64,000 bases of DNA from Roseivivax sp. THAF197b (GTDB lineage: Bacteria; Pseudomonadota; Alphaproteobacteria; Rhodobacterales; Rhodobacteraceae): positions 2,903,501 to 2,967,500 of the forward strand of contig NZ_CP045318.1 in NCBI RefSeq assembly GCF_009363255.1. Reading direction: 5' to 3'. The notes under the pieces were generated by a model that ran no database searches, had not been told where the DNA came from, and saw only the letters and a program-made list of their open reading frames with translations. Both the position numbers and the translations under genes were made by a program. Shown here one piece after another: positions 41,591 to 50,720 of this stretch. Numbering within the stretch: position 1 is the stretch's first letter; the number at the start of each line of letters is the position of its first letter.

Positions 41591-42898
41591 TCACTGCATC
41601 AGCGAGGGCAGGAACAGGCTGATGGCGGGAAAAGCGATCAGCAGCAGCAGGGTCACGATGTCCATCGCGATGAACCAGGTCGTGCCGGAGATGATGTCGC
41701 GCAGCTTGACCTCTCCGGCGAGAGCGCTGTGCAGCACGTAAAGATTGAGGCCGACCGGCGGCGTCACCAGCCCGATCTCGAGCAATTTGATGCAGATGAT
41801 CCCGAACCAGATGAGGTTCACATCCGCCGCCTCGAGCACCGGCAGAAGCACAGGCAGGGTCAGCAGGATCAACCCGATCGAGTCGATCACCATGCCGAGC
41901 ACCACGAACAGCATCGCGATCATCAGGATGATGACGATCTGGTTGTCCGACACCGCGAGCATCGCGTCGGCCAGATACCCCGGCACGCCCGAGAGACCCA
42001 TGAACCGGGTGAACATCACCGCGCCGATGGACAGAAAGAAGATCGACGAGGTGGCCAGCGTCGTCTGCCGGATTGCGATCTTGAGCGCCTCCAGCGTCAG
42101 CGATCTGCGCAGCATGGCGACGCACAGGGCGAGGAACGCGCCCACGGCCCCGGCCTCGGTCGGGGTGAAGAAGCCGCCGAAAATGCCCCCCAAAACCCCC
42201 AGCACCAGAACCGGAAACGGCCAGACCGACAGGACGAGCCGCCCCAGCTCCGCCCGGTCGATGCGACGGTGCACGGGGGGCGCCAGATCGGGCTGCAAAG
42301 CCGACCGCGTGGTGATCATGGCCATGTAGACAAGGGCCGACAACGCGCCGGGGATGAGCCCCGCGACGAACAATTGCCCAATCGATTGCTCGGTGAAGAT
42401 CCCGTAAAGCACCATCAGGATCGAAGGCGGTATCAGGGAGCCAAGCGTGCCCGAAGCCGCGACCACGCCGGTTGCCAGCGACGGGTGATATTTTGCGCGC
42501 AGCATTTCGGGAACGGCAATGCGCGCCATGGCGGCGGTCGTCGCGATGGACGACCCGGAGGCCGCCGCGAAGAGCCCACAGGCCCCGACACTGGCCGAGG
42601 CAAGCCCGCCGGGCACGCGCACGAGGAGCACGCGCAAAAGATCGAACGCACCCGCCGTCAGCCCGGTATTCGCGGCGACGAAACCCATGAACAGGAACAT
42701 CGGAATCGCCGTCAGCGACCAATCCCCGATCAGGTTGAAGGGCATGGCGCTGACAATGCCCAGGGCCGCTTGCAGGTTCAGCATGACGGTGATGCCGACA
42801 AAGGACACGACCATGAGGGCGGCCCCGATGGACATGCGCATGGCCAACAGCGCGAAAAGGATGGCGATGCCGGTCCAGCCGATCTCGAGATTGCTCAT
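41591..42898 (-). CDS. dctM: TRAP transporter large permease, DctM family
   Basis: A 435-residue integral membrane protein with about 12 hydrophobic segments, the typical ESLYTEDGLP-like helical repeat replaced here by runs such as LLPVLEAADVNLIWFGIIC and FLSIGAVMFTRFMGL. It is the transport subunit that moves substrate with sodium ions. It overlaps the small permease gene by 4 bp and precedes the binding protein gene by 27 bp. Confidence 0.8.
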   Translation of the reverse strand: MSNLEIGWTGIAILFALLAMRMSIGAALMVVSFVGITVMLNLQAALGIVSAMPFNLIGDWSLTAIPMFLFMGFVAANTGLTAGAFDLLRVLLVRVPGGLASASVGACGLFAAASGSSIATTAAMARIAVPEMLRAKYHPSLATGVVAASGTLGSLIPPSILMVLYGIFTEQSIGQLFVAGLIPGALSALVYMAMITTRSALQPDLAPPVHRRIDRAELGRLVLSVWPFPVLVLGVLGGIFGGFFTPTEAGAVGAFLALCVAMLRRSLTLEALKIAIRQTTLATSSIFFLSIGAVMFTRFMGLSGVPGYLADAMLAVSDNQIVIILMIAMLFVVLGMVIDSIGLILLTLPVLLPVLEAADVNLIWFGIICIKLLEIGLVTPPVGLNLYVLHSALAGEVKLRDIISGTTWFIAMDIVTLLLLIAFPAISLFLPSLMQ

Positions 42899-43407
42899 GA
42901 CTGGCCCCGCAGATCCGTGTCGCGCGCGGTCGTGCGGCCGCCAAGAACGAGCAGCGCGCGCAGAAGCGAGGCAATGGCCGCGAGCCCGAAGCCCAGTGGC
43001 AGCACCATGCGCGCAGGCCAGACGATGACCTCGCGGCTGCCCATCACGACCTCGCCCACCCGGATGGCGCGCAAGGCGTCAAGCCCGGTCCGCCAGGCCA
43101 TGACCGACAGGATCGCCGCCGCGCCGCAGCCGGTCACCACCAGCAAAACCCGCTGGATCAGGTCCGGGAAGCGATCGAACAGCAGATCGACGGAGATCTG
43201 TTCGTCCTGCATCTCGACAAAGGCCATGGGCAGCATCACGAGCGCGATCATGTAATAGTAGGAGGAGATCTCGACAGTGCCCTGAATGGGCGTGTTCCAG
43301 AGGAGCTTCGAGACCACGTCGGCGACAATGGTCAGCATCATCAGGACAACGCCAACGCCTCCGAGCAGCATGAGCGCCGCGGTTATCCGCTGGAACAATC
43401 CGAGCAT
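42895..43407 (-). CDS. dctQ: TRAP transporter small permease, DctQ family
   Basis: The start is fixed at the ATG at 43407 by GGAGG four bases upstream, giving 170 residues. Four hydrophobic segments (LMLLGGVGVVLMMLTIVADVV, ISSYYYMIALVMLPMAFVE and later ones) match the DctQ family, which binds the large subunit. First gene of the TRAP operon, divergent from the LysR gene across 115 bp. Confidence 0.75.
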   Translation of the reverse strand: MLGLFQRITAALMLLGGVGVVLMMLTIVADVVSKLLWNTPIQGTVEISSYYYMIALVMLPMAFVEMQDEQISVDLLFDRFPDLIQRVLLVVTGCGAAAILSVMAWRTGLDALRAIRVGEVVMGSREVIVWPARMVLPLGFGLAAIASLLRALLVLGGRTTARDTDLRGQS

Positions 43408-43488
43408 GTTTCCTCCCCAGTCAACGCGACCCAGTCGCATCCGGGCCAGCCTTCAAGATGGACGGCCTGTTGACAAATAGCGTTTCAT

Positions 43489-43506
43489 GATCGCTTGATC
43501 GCGATC
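43489..43506. promoter_or_regulatory. Candidate LysR operator between TRAP genes and regulator
   Basis: GATCGC and GCGATC form inverted arms around six bases (TTGATC). A TTGACA box is present at 43470. A T-N11-A palindrome in a divergent promoter is the usual LysR binding arrangement, so the regulator may control both sides. Confidence 0.4.
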
Positions 43507-43522
43507 TGTTATCGCTTGGACC

Positions 43523-44422
43523 ATGGATCTGGACATGAAGCCATCGCGCCTCGACGTCAGGCACCTCAGATATGCGATCGCGGTTGCTGATGCGGGCGGG
43601 TTCCGCCGCGCCTCCGAAGTGCTGAACGTGGCACAGCCCGCCATCTCGAAAAGCGTGAAGGATGCCGAGATCGACCTCGGCTTCGCGATCTTCGAGCGGT
43701 TCGGAACCGGCGTCGGCATCACCGATGCGGGCCGGACCTTCCTTGAGGATGCGCGGCTGGCCGTGGCGCAATTCGAACGCGCCATCCGGGCGTCGCGGCA
43801 GAACGCGGAAGGCGCGCGCGGACATATCATCGTCGGCTATTCGGCGCTCGCCACCGCGCCGCAGATCTCTGAGGGGCTGGACGCGTTTCATGCCGCGGCA
43901 CCCGGCGTGCAGGTCGAGATGCATGTCATGTCGACCGATAACATCCTGAAATCGCTTCGAAGCGGTGCGATCGACGTGGGCTTCCTCCTCTCCCATCCGA
44001 CTGCGCAGAACCCGGCAATTCAACAGGTGCCGGTCTGGCGATCCCGGATTGGCGCGGTGGCCCCGCACGGGGCGCTTCCGACATCCCTTCGGGCGCTTGC
44101 GCAGGCGGAACTGATCCTCGGCGTGCGCGAAAACTGGCGGTCCTGGCGGCTTCTTCTGGACGAGGCATTTGCCACCGCGCGCATCGCACCCCCGGTTGTG
44201 GAAGAGATCTGGGACGTTCAGGTCATCCTGCAACGTGTCGCCGAAGGCCGCGGCGTGACCCTTCTTCCCATGACGTCGGCGGACAGCCTTCCGGCGGCCC
44301 TGCACGCGCGCCCGGTGGATGGTTTCGAGGATGAAGTCACCATCGCCATGGCCTGGGGCGCAAAGGCCGATACGGGGTTGCTCAGCGCGTTTCGGCAGCA
44401 CTTTCCGGCCCGGGTGATATAG
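43523..44422 (+). CDS. LysR-type regulator of the TRAP operon
   Basis: A 299-residue LysR-type protein. The winged helix at the N-terminus (VRHLRYAIAVADAGGFRRASEV, LNVAQPAISKSVKDAE) is followed by the effector-binding domain (GHIIVGYSALATAPQISEGLD). It faces away from the dctQMP genes, the classical layout for an activator of the adjacent transporter, with the ligand probably the transported substrate. Confidence 0.8.
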   Translation: MDLDMKPSRLDVRHLRYAIAVADAGGFRRASEVLNVAQPAISKSVKDAEIDLGFAIFERFGTGVGITDAGRTFLEDARLAVAQFERAIRASRQNAEGARGHIIVGYSALATAPQISEGLDAFHAAAPGVQVEMHVMSTDNILKSLRSGAIDVGFLLSHPTAQNPAIQQVPVWRSRIGAVAPHGALPTSLRALAQAELILGVRENWRSWRLLLDEAFATARIAPPVVEEIWDVQVILQRVAEGRGVTLLPMTSADSLPAALHARPVDGFEDEVTIAMAWGAKADTGLLSAFRQHFPARVI

Positions 44423-44487
44423 TTCCGCTATCAGGTGATCGCGCAAGTCTATTTGTCAGTCGCCCCGCCTCCGGGCCAGATGTCCGC

Positions 44488-45294
44488 ATGACACAGACCG
44501 AGCGATCCCTCATCGAGGAGCCGGGCGCGCAACCCTTCCTGTTCGAGGGCAGCAGGCTTGGCGTCCTATTCCTGCACGGCTTCACCAGCACGCCGCAAAG
44601 CGTCCGCGCCGTCGCGCGCCGCCTCCATGAAAGCACGCAAGCCACGGTGATGGGCCCCCTGCTGGCAGGTCACGGCACGGTCCCGGAAGACCTTGCCCGG
44701 ACCGGGCATCTCGACTGGGTCCGCTCGGCTGAAGGGGCGCTCGATACATTGCGCGGGCGCTGCGACCGGGTGATCATCGGCGGTCTGTCGCTCGGTGCGA
44801 CCATCGCGCTCAACATCGCGGCGCGCAGACCGGGCGATATCGACGGCGTGTTCAGCATCAACGGCTCAACTGGGCTTTACCGCCCCGAAGTGGTCGCACC
44901 CCTTTACGCGGAAGACGCCGCCGAATTCGTGCCGGGCATCGGCAGCGACATCGCGCGGCACGGTGTGCGGGAGGTCTGTTATGACCGCATTCCGCGCAGC
45001 ACGCTGCAGCATCGGTTCCTGCTGACCAATGCAACGGGCGCGCTGTTGCCGCTGTTGCGCTCCCGTCTGCTGATCCTGCAATCGCGGACCGACAACGTGG
45101 TCGCCCCGGCCAACGCGACCACCATCGCCTGCGCGGCGGGCTCCGACGACATCCGCATGGTCTGGCTGTCGCGCTCCCTGCATGTGGCGACGCTCGATCA
45201 CGACGACGCGCTGATCGCCCATGTCCTGTCGCAGTTCGTGTTGCGCGACACGGAGGCAGACGCGCATCCTTTGGTTGAAGAGGCACAAGCTTAA
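44488..45294 (+). CDS. Alpha/beta hydrolase, carboxylesterase-like
   Basis: A 268-residue cytosolic alpha/beta hydrolase. The oxyanion segment FLHGFTSTPQ, the nucleophile motif GGLSLGA (Ser101), the acid in SRTDNVV and the His in LDHDD-containing LSRSLHVATLD match the Est30/monoacylglycerol lipase-type carboxylesterases. It follows the LysR gene by 65 bp on the same strand and is followed by a secreted hydrolase. Confidence 0.75.
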   Translation: MTQTERSLIEEPGAQPFLFEGSRLGVLFLHGFTSTPQSVRAVARRLHESTQATVMGPLLAGHGTVPEDLARTGHLDWVRSAEGALDTLRGRCDRVIIGGLSLGATIALNIAARRPGDIDGVFSINGSTGLYRPEVVAPLYAEDAAEFVPGIGSDIARHGVREVCYDRIPRSTLQHRFLLTNATGALLPLLRSRLLILQSRTDNVVAPANATTIACAAGSDDIRMVWLSRSLHVATLDHDDALIAHVLSQFVLRDTEADAHPLVEEAQA

Positions 45295-45326
45295 GGCGAA
45301 GCTGGCCCGGAAAGAGGAGGAAACCC

Positions 45327-46625
45327 ATGAAACCGTTTCTAATGGCCCTGGCCGCGGCGATCACCGCAGCGCTACCCGCCCATGCGGAGAACCCGATCGA
45401 CCGGGTGCGCCCGGATGCGCCGGAGCGGGCCGCCTATGGCAGCTTGCCCGTGGGCGTCGTCACGCGCAGCTTCACCGATGCAGGCCGCGCCGACGTGATT
45501 GCCGCGCAGGACACCGAGGGCGAGATGCCCCGCGCCGACCGGACATTGACCACGGAAATCTGGTACCCGGCTGCGGACGGCACCGCGCCCGGCACGACCT
45601 ACGACACGGTGCTGCGCGATGGCGAGACGCCGGTGCAGCTCTCGGGTCGGGCCGCGCGCGATGCGGCCCCCGCCTCGGGTACGTTTCCGCTCGTGCTGAT
45701 CTCGCACGGGTATCCCGGCAACCGCTTCCTGATGAGCCATCTGGGCGAGAACCTCGCCTCCAAGGGCTACGTCGCGGTCTCTGCGGATCACCCGGACAGC
45801 ACCTATAGCGACATGGCGCTTTTCGCCTCCACGCTGGTCAACAGGCCGCTCGATCAGGCGTTCCTGTTCGACGCGCTCTCGCAGTTGGACGACGAGATCG
45901 GGGCCATCATCGATGCGGAGAATGCGGGCCTTGTCGGCTACTCGATGGGCGGCTACGGTGCCTTGATCTTCGGCGGCGCGGGTCTGTCGGACACCGCCGT
46001 GACGCGCGCGGAACCGGCCGCCTATGTCGCGCCGCGCGATCTGCTGGACCAACACGCGGCGGGCAGCGACAGCCATGCCGACCTGATCGACCCGCGCGTC
46101 AAGGCGGTGATCGCCATCGGCCCCTGGGGCCGCAACCGCGATTTCTGGGACGCCGAGGGGCTCGCGGGGTTTGAAAAGCCGCTGCTGCTGGTCGCAGGCG
46201 ATCAGGACGACGTGTCGGGCTATGCGGACATGCGCAAGATCTTCGAAGAGACGACCGGCACGGATCGTTACCTCCTCAGCTTCGTGGGCGCCAATCACAA
46301 CGCCGCGGCCCCGATGCCCGCCCCGGAAAATTCCTGGGAGATTTCCGAAAAGCTGGGCTGGGCGCCGTTCGAGCATTACGCCGACGCGGTCTGGGACACG
46401 ACGCGCATGAATAACGTGCTCCAGCATTTCGCGACGGCATGGTTCGACCAGCACCTGAAAGGCGCGGATGAGGCCGGGCGCTATTTCGACCTCGTTGAGC
46501 GGGCCGAGGATGGTGTCTGGTCGATGGACGAGACCGGAACGCCAACCGAGGACCATACCTATTGGGCCGGTTTCCCGAACCGTACTGCCAAGAGCCTGCG
46601 GATGGAGATGCTTCACGCGGAGTGA
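45327..46625 (+). CDS. Exported alpha/beta hydrolase, dienelactone-hydrolase-like
   Basis: A 432-residue protein with a signal peptide (MKPFLMALAAAITAALPAHA) and GAGGAG-like Shine-Dalgarno before its ATG. The nucleophile motif is GYSMGGYG (Ser206); the oxyanion part SHGYPGNRFLM and an acid/His (VAGDQDDVS, GANHNAAAP) complete the triad. The likeness is to dienelactone hydrolases and PAF-acetylhydrolase-type lipases. The substrate is unknown. It ends near a weak hairpin. Confidence 0.65.
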   Translation: MKPFLMALAAAITAALPAHAENPIDRVRPDAPERAAYGSLPVGVVTRSFTDAGRADVIAAQDTEGEMPRADRTLTTEIWYPAADGTAPGTTYDTVLRDGETPVQLSGRAARDAAPASGTFPLVLISHGYPGNRFLMSHLGENLASKGYVAVSADHPDSTYSDMALFASTLVNRPLDQAFLFDALSQLDDEIGAIIDAENAGLVGYSMGGYGALIFGGAGLSDTAVTRAEPAAYVAPRDLLDQHAAGSDSHADLIDPRVKAVIAIGPWGRNRDFWDAEGLAGFEKPLLLVAGDQDDVSGYADMRKIFEETTGTDRYLLSFVGANHNAAAPMPAPENSWEISEKLGWAPFEHYADAVWDTTRMNNVLQHFATAWFDQHLKGADEAGRYFDLVERAEDGVWSMDETGTPTEDHTYWAGFPNRTAKSLRMEMLHAE

Positions 46626-46650
46626 TGACCCGCCTGTGTCGCGTGACGAG

Positions 46651-46680
46651 CGGGCGGCCTTCTGGATCGCCCGTCTTGCA
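46651..46680 (+). terminator. Weak terminator between convergent genes
   Basis: CGGGCG (46651-46656) pairs with CGCCCG (46668-46673) around eleven bases, followed by TCTTGCATT. A poor T-tract makes this a weak rho-independent terminator for the exported hydrolase gene. Confidence 0.4.
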
Positions 46681-46750
46681 TTCCGGAGGCCGCTCTTCGT
46701 GTCGCGGATCTCGGGAATTCTCGGATAGTCTCGGCGATGGCGCCGCGCCG

Positions 46751-48487
46751 CTATTCTGCGGCGACCTTCCGCGATGCCTCTGCCAGACGCGACCAGGCAT
46801 CATGCTGGGACAGGAAGACCTCGCCGTTCAGCTCATCGATGAAGTGGGAGCGCTTGAGCCGATCCATCACAGGGCCTTTGACCTCCGACAGGTGCAGGCC
46901 GACGCCCATGTCCCGAAGTCGGTGATTGATCGCCTCGAGGCTTTCCAAGGCCGAATAATCCACCTCGTTCACCGCCGAGAACATCAGCACAACATGCCGG
47001 ACGTCCGGCCCCTCGGTAAGGCGTTTCAGGATCAGGTCTTCGAGGACGCGGACATTCACGAAATAGAGGCTTTCATCGACCCGCAGCGTGACCAGCGCGG
47101 GATCGGTCTCGACGCTGTGGCGGTGAATGTTCCGAAAGTGCTGCGTGCCGGGAACGCGCCCCACCTCGGCCACATGCGGGCGCGACGTCTTGTACAGCAG
47201 CAACAGCACCGAGATCGCGACGCCCGCCGCCACGCCGACCTCGACCCCGAAGGCGAGGGTCAGGAAGATGGTGGCCGCCACGGCGGTGAAATCCGCACGC
47301 GAATAATCCCAGGTCTTTTTCAGGATCGACAGATCGACGAGGCTCAGCACGGCGACGATGATGGTCGCGGCCAGCGTCGCGTTGGGCAGGTAGTAGATCA
47401 ACGGCGTCAATGCGACCGCCGCGATGGCCAGCCCGATCGCGGTGAAGGCCCCGGCCGCGGGCGTTTCGGCCCCGGCGTCGTAATTCACGACCGAGCGCGA
47501 AAAACCACCCGTGACCGGATAGCCGCCCGTGAAAGCCGCGCCGAGATTGGCCGCACCCAGCCCGATCAGTTCCTGATCGGGATCGATCCGCTGGCGCTTC
47601 TTGGCGGCCAAGGTCTGCGCCACGGAGACGGATTCCACGAACCCGATGATCGAGATCAGGATCGCGGGCACGATGAGCGCGCCTATGAGGTCGGGCGAGA
47701 CATCGGGCAAGGTCAGCGGCGGCAAGCCCTGCGGCACCTCTCCGACGGTCTTGACCCCCTGCTGTCTCAAGCCCAGCGCCCAGACCGCAACCGTGGTGCC
47801 CACCACCGCGGCGACAGGGCCCGCCTTGGTCAGAACATCCGCCAGGACGGGCGGCAGACCCAGCCGACGCAGGGCGGGCTTCAGGTGCTTGCGTGTCCAG
47901 AACAGGAAACCGGTCGCCAAGATGCCGATGATTGCCGTGACGCCGTTCACCTCGTCCAGATGCGCGCCAAGCGACAGAACCATGTCGGGCAGCGTATGCC
48001 CGTGGGCGCTGACGCCCAGAATGTGCTTCAGCTGGCTCGTGGCGATCAGGAGACCCGACGCGGTGATGAAGCCCGCAATCACCGGATGGCTCAGCGAATT
48101 CGCGAGGAAGCCAAGCCGGAACACCCCCATCAGGACAAGAAAGCCGCCCGACAGAAAGGCCAGCGTCAACGCCGCCACGGCGTAGCCTGCACTCCCCTGC
48201 TCCGCGACCTGACCGATGGCCGAGGCCGTCAGCAGCGACACCACGGCGACCGGCCCCACGGCAAGCGCCCGGCTGCTCCCGAAAATCGCATAGAGAATGA
48301 TCGGCGCGATCGAGGCGTAGATGCCCGCCTGCGGGGGCAAACCCGCCAGAAGCGCATAGGCCAGCGATTGCGGGATCAGCATGATCGTCACGATCACGGC
48401 CGCAACCACGTCATTCGAAAACGCATTGCGGTCATACCGGCGGCCCCAATCGAGGATGGGGAGATAGCGGCTGAGATGGGGTGTCAT
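46751..48487 (-). CDS. SulP family anion permease with STAS domain
   Basis: I start the gene at the ATG at 48487 (MTPHLSRYLPILDWGRRYDR), the usual SulP beginning; a longer frame back to 48544 is possible but has no ribosome-binding site. The 578-residue protein has about eleven hydrophobic segments and a C-terminal STAS domain (residues about 450-560; VRVLEDLILKRLTEGPDV, MFSAVNEVDYSALESLE). SulP proteins carry sulfate, bicarbonate or other anions. Here it ends the sulfide-oxidation operon, so sulfate or sulfite export or import fits. Confidence 0.8.
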   Translation of the reverse strand: MTPHLSRYLPILDWGRRYDRNAFSNDVVAAVIVTIMLIPQSLAYALLAGLPPQAGIYASIAPIILYAIFGSSRALAVGPVAVVSLLTASAIGQVAEQGSAGYAVAALTLAFLSGGFLVLMGVFRLGFLANSLSHPVIAGFITASGLLIATSQLKHILGVSAHGHTLPDMVLSLGAHLDEVNGVTAIIGILATGFLFWTRKHLKPALRRLGLPPVLADVLTKAGPVAAVVGTTVAVWALGLRQQGVKTVGEVPQGLPPLTLPDVSPDLIGALIVPAILISIIGFVESVSVAQTLAAKKRQRIDPDQELIGLGAANLGAAFTGGYPVTGGFSRSVVNYDAGAETPAAGAFTAIGLAIAAVALTPLIYYLPNATLAATIIVAVLSLVDLSILKKTWDYSRADFTAVAATIFLTLAFGVEVGVAAGVAISVLLLLYKTSRPHVAEVGRVPGTQHFRNIHRHSVETDPALVTLRVDESLYFVNVRVLEDLILKRLTEGPDVRHVVLMFSAVNEVDYSALESLEAINHRLRDMGVGLHLSEVKGPVMDRLKRSHFIDELNGEVFLSQHDAWSRLAEASRKVAAE

Positions 48488-48583
48488 TCTGAAATCCGAT
48501 GAAAAATGACGGACGGAAACGCGCGCGTTCCGCCCGTCAGTCATCGCGCATCGTGGGAGGGAATGCGCAATTCGCGTGGAAAC

Positions 48584-50263
48584 CTACTCGGCGGCGGCCT
48601 TCAGCTTTTCGGGCTTGGCCATCCATTCCTTGCCCTTGAGCATCGCCTTCCAATAGATCGGCGGCAGCACGGTTTCCTTCAGGAACCACGCCGCGCGCGA
48701 GGGTTTGGTCCCATCCAGAAGAAAGCTGGGGAAGGATGGCCGCAGCGCGCCGCCATACCCGAACTCCGCCAGAACGATCTTGCCGCGCTCGACGGTCAGC
48801 GGACAGGAACCGTAGCCGTCATATTGCGCGACGGCAGAGCGTCCGGCGATATCGGCGACGATATTGGCAGCCACGGTCGGGGCCTGCTTGCGCGCCGCCG
48901 CCGCCGTCTTGGCATTGGGCGCGTTCATCACATCCCCCAGCGACCAGATATTGTCGTATTCCTTGTGGCGCAGCGTGGCCTGATCCACGTCGACCCACCC
49001 GCCAGCGTCGGCCAGCGGCGAGACCCGGATGAAATCCGGCGCGGTCTGGGGCGGGCAGACATGGAGCATGTCGAATTCGACGGTGACTTCGGTGTGCTCT
49101 GCCTCGGGCTTTGCGACCCTGAAGGTCGCGGTTTTGCCCGGCCCGTCGACCGCGACGAGGTTGTGGAAGAAGTTCAGCGTCGCGTCGTATTTCTCCACGT
49201 ATTTCTCAAGCGCCGGGACGTAATCCTTCACCCCGAAGAGCACCCCGCCCGCATTCATGAACTGGATATCGATATCCTTCAGAACGCCGCGACGATGCCA
49301 GGTATCGCCCGACAGATACATGGCCTTCTGCGGCGCGCCTGCGCATTTGATCGGCATGGGAGGCTGGGTGAAGAGCGCCCGCCCCTCGTTCATCTGCTGC
49401 ACCAGCTCCCAGGTATAGGGCGCCAGATCATAGCGGTAATTCGAGGTGACACCGTTGCGGCCCAGCGTGTCCTCCAGCCCCTCGACCTTGTCCCAGTCGA
49501 GCTTCAGGCCCGGACAGACCACCAATCGGTCGTATTTCACCACGCGGCAGCCATCGAGGATCACCGCGTTGTTCTTCGGCTCGAAGGCCGCGACAGCCGA
49601 CTTGATCCAATGCACGCCTTTTGGGATCAGGCTGCCCATCGTCTTGGCGGTTGTCTGCGCGTCGAAGACCCCGCCGCCCACCATGGTCCAGCCCGGCTGG
49701 TAATAGTGGATATCCGCCGGGTCGATCACCGCGATATTCAGGCCGGGCTTGCGCGCCTTGAGACTGGCCGCGACCGATATGCCGCCCGCACCCGCGCCCA
49801 CGATCACCACCTCGAAATGCGCATCACCCGTATCGGTTGGCGTCTTGCCGCCATTTGCGATGCGGCGTGCCACGCCGTTCATGTCGTAGCCTGCCGCCTG
49901 CGTCGCGGCCAAGATTTCGGACATCGGGCGTTTCTTCGACTCGTGGAAGGACCAGAGCGTCGCCGAGCGTGTGCCCGTCCGGCAATAGGCCAGAACCGGA
50001 CGCTGAAGGTCGTTCAGGGCCGCGCCGAAATCCGCGACATCCGCATCGCTCACCATGCCCGATTGCACCGGAACGTAGCGCGCCTCGATCCCGGCGGCCT
50101 TGGCGGCGGCCTCGATCTCCTCGAAGGAGGGCTGGTCGGCCCCCTCACCGTCGGGCCGGTTGCAGATGATCGCGCGGAAGCCCTGCGCGGCGATGGCCGG
50201 AATATCCTCCGGCGTGATCTGCGGGCTGACGGTGACCTTGGGTGAAATCGTCTTCAGTTCCAT
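48584..50263 (-). CDS. Fusion of DUF442 sulfurtransferase/phosphatase-like domain and sulfide:quinone oxidoreductase
   Basis: The ATG at 50263 (GGGGAAG upstream) gives 559 residues. Residues 1-110 form a DUF442/BLH-type domain with the active Cys in AYCRTGTRS (C94), a cysteine-phosphatase-like or rhodanese-like centre. From residue 150 an FAD-binding oxidoreductase follows (VVIVGAGAGGIS), with two cysteines in IKCAGAP and GYGSCPL, as in SQR. SQR takes electrons from sulfide to quinone and makes persulfide; the DUF442 part may hand sulfur on. This fusion is known from proteobacterial sulfide genes, where DUF442 is elsewhere fused to the dioxygenase. Confidence 0.85.
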   Translation of the reverse strand: MELKTISPKVTVSPQITPEDIPAIAAQGFRAIICNRPDGEGADQPSFEEIEAAAKAAGIEARYVPVQSGMVSDADVADFGAALNDLQRPVLAYCRTGTRSATLWSFHESKKRPMSEILAATQAAGYDMNGVARRIANGGKTPTDTGDAHFEVVIVGAGAGGISVAASLKARKPGLNIAVIDPADIHYYQPGWTMVGGGVFDAQTTAKTMGSLIPKGVHWIKSAVAAFEPKNNAVILDGCRVVKYDRLVVCPGLKLDWDKVEGLEDTLGRNGVTSNYRYDLAPYTWELVQQMNEGRALFTQPPMPIKCAGAPQKAMYLSGDTWHRRGVLKDIDIQFMNAGGVLFGVKDYVPALEKYVEKYDATLNFFHNLVAVDGPGKTATFRVAKPEAEHTEVTVEFDMLHVCPPQTAPDFIRVSPLADAGGWVDVDQATLRHKEYDNIWSLGDVMNAPNAKTAAAARKQAPTVAANIVADIAGRSAVAQYDGYGSCPLTVERGKIVLAEFGYGGALRPSFPSFLLDGTKPSRAAWFLKETVLPPIYWKAMLKGKEWMAKPEKLKAAAE

Positions 50264-50273
50264 GCTCTTCCCC

Positions 50274-50708
50274 TTATCCACGCCCGAAATCCGATGAGGT
50301 GACACGCCCGTCGCCATCGCGATCGAGCATCGCCAGCCAGTCGCCTGCCCGGGCGAGAAATTCCGCGCGCGAGACCTCGCCATTACCGTCAGTGTCATTG
50401 AAGGCGAGCGTCATGCCTTCGGAGGCGCGGCGCATGGCCGGACCGGCGCCCTGGGCCCCCATCTGCTCCATGTCGTTCGCGCGTGCCGCGTCGAAATAGA
50501 CGTATTCGTCCGCATCGAGCGCGCCATTGTCGTCGGCATCGAAGGTCAGGAAGACATCTCCGCGCCGCGTCTCGATATCACCAAGGTCGACCACCCCGTC
50601 GCCGTCGATATCCCAGTTTTCGATGAAATGCGCGCCGGGCCGGGCATCCTGGCTCCAGGCCGGGGAAACGGCGAGGGTGAGCGCCATCGCGAGTGCGGTA
50701 AGTCTCAT
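50274..50708 (-). CDS. Exported EF-hand protein
   Basis: A 144-residue protein with a signal peptide (MRLTALAMALTLAVSPAWSQ) and four EF-hand-like loops at about residues 33-44, 57-68, 105-116 and 129-140 (DIDGDGVVDLGD, DADDNGALDADE, DTDGNGEVSRAE, DRDGDGRVTSSD). These bind calcium in the periplasm in typical cases. It lies 10 bp from the SQR fusion and 12 bp from the MBL gene, so it is in the operon, but a link to sulfur chemistry is not known to me. Confidence 0.8.
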   Translation of the reverse strand: MRLTALAMALTLAVSPAWSQDARPGAHFIENWDIDGDGVVDLGDIETRRGDVFLTFDADDNGALDADEYVYFDAARANDMEQMGAQGAGPAMRRASEGMTLAFNDTDGNGEVSRAEFLARAGDWLAMLDRDGDGRVTSSDFGRG

Positions 50709-50720
50709 CCTGTCGTCCTT

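Noticed and set aside
41312..43255. 647-codon plus-strand frame opposite the TRAP genes
   Set aside because: The protein is full of His, Gln, Asp and Arg with no fold-like pattern. The minus-strand TRAP genes explain the region.
46562..50245. Long plus-strand frames opposite SulP and the SQR fusion
   Set aside because: Charged, repetitive translations typical of antisense frames in high-GC DNA. Real genes on the minus strand have motifs and ribosome-binding sites.
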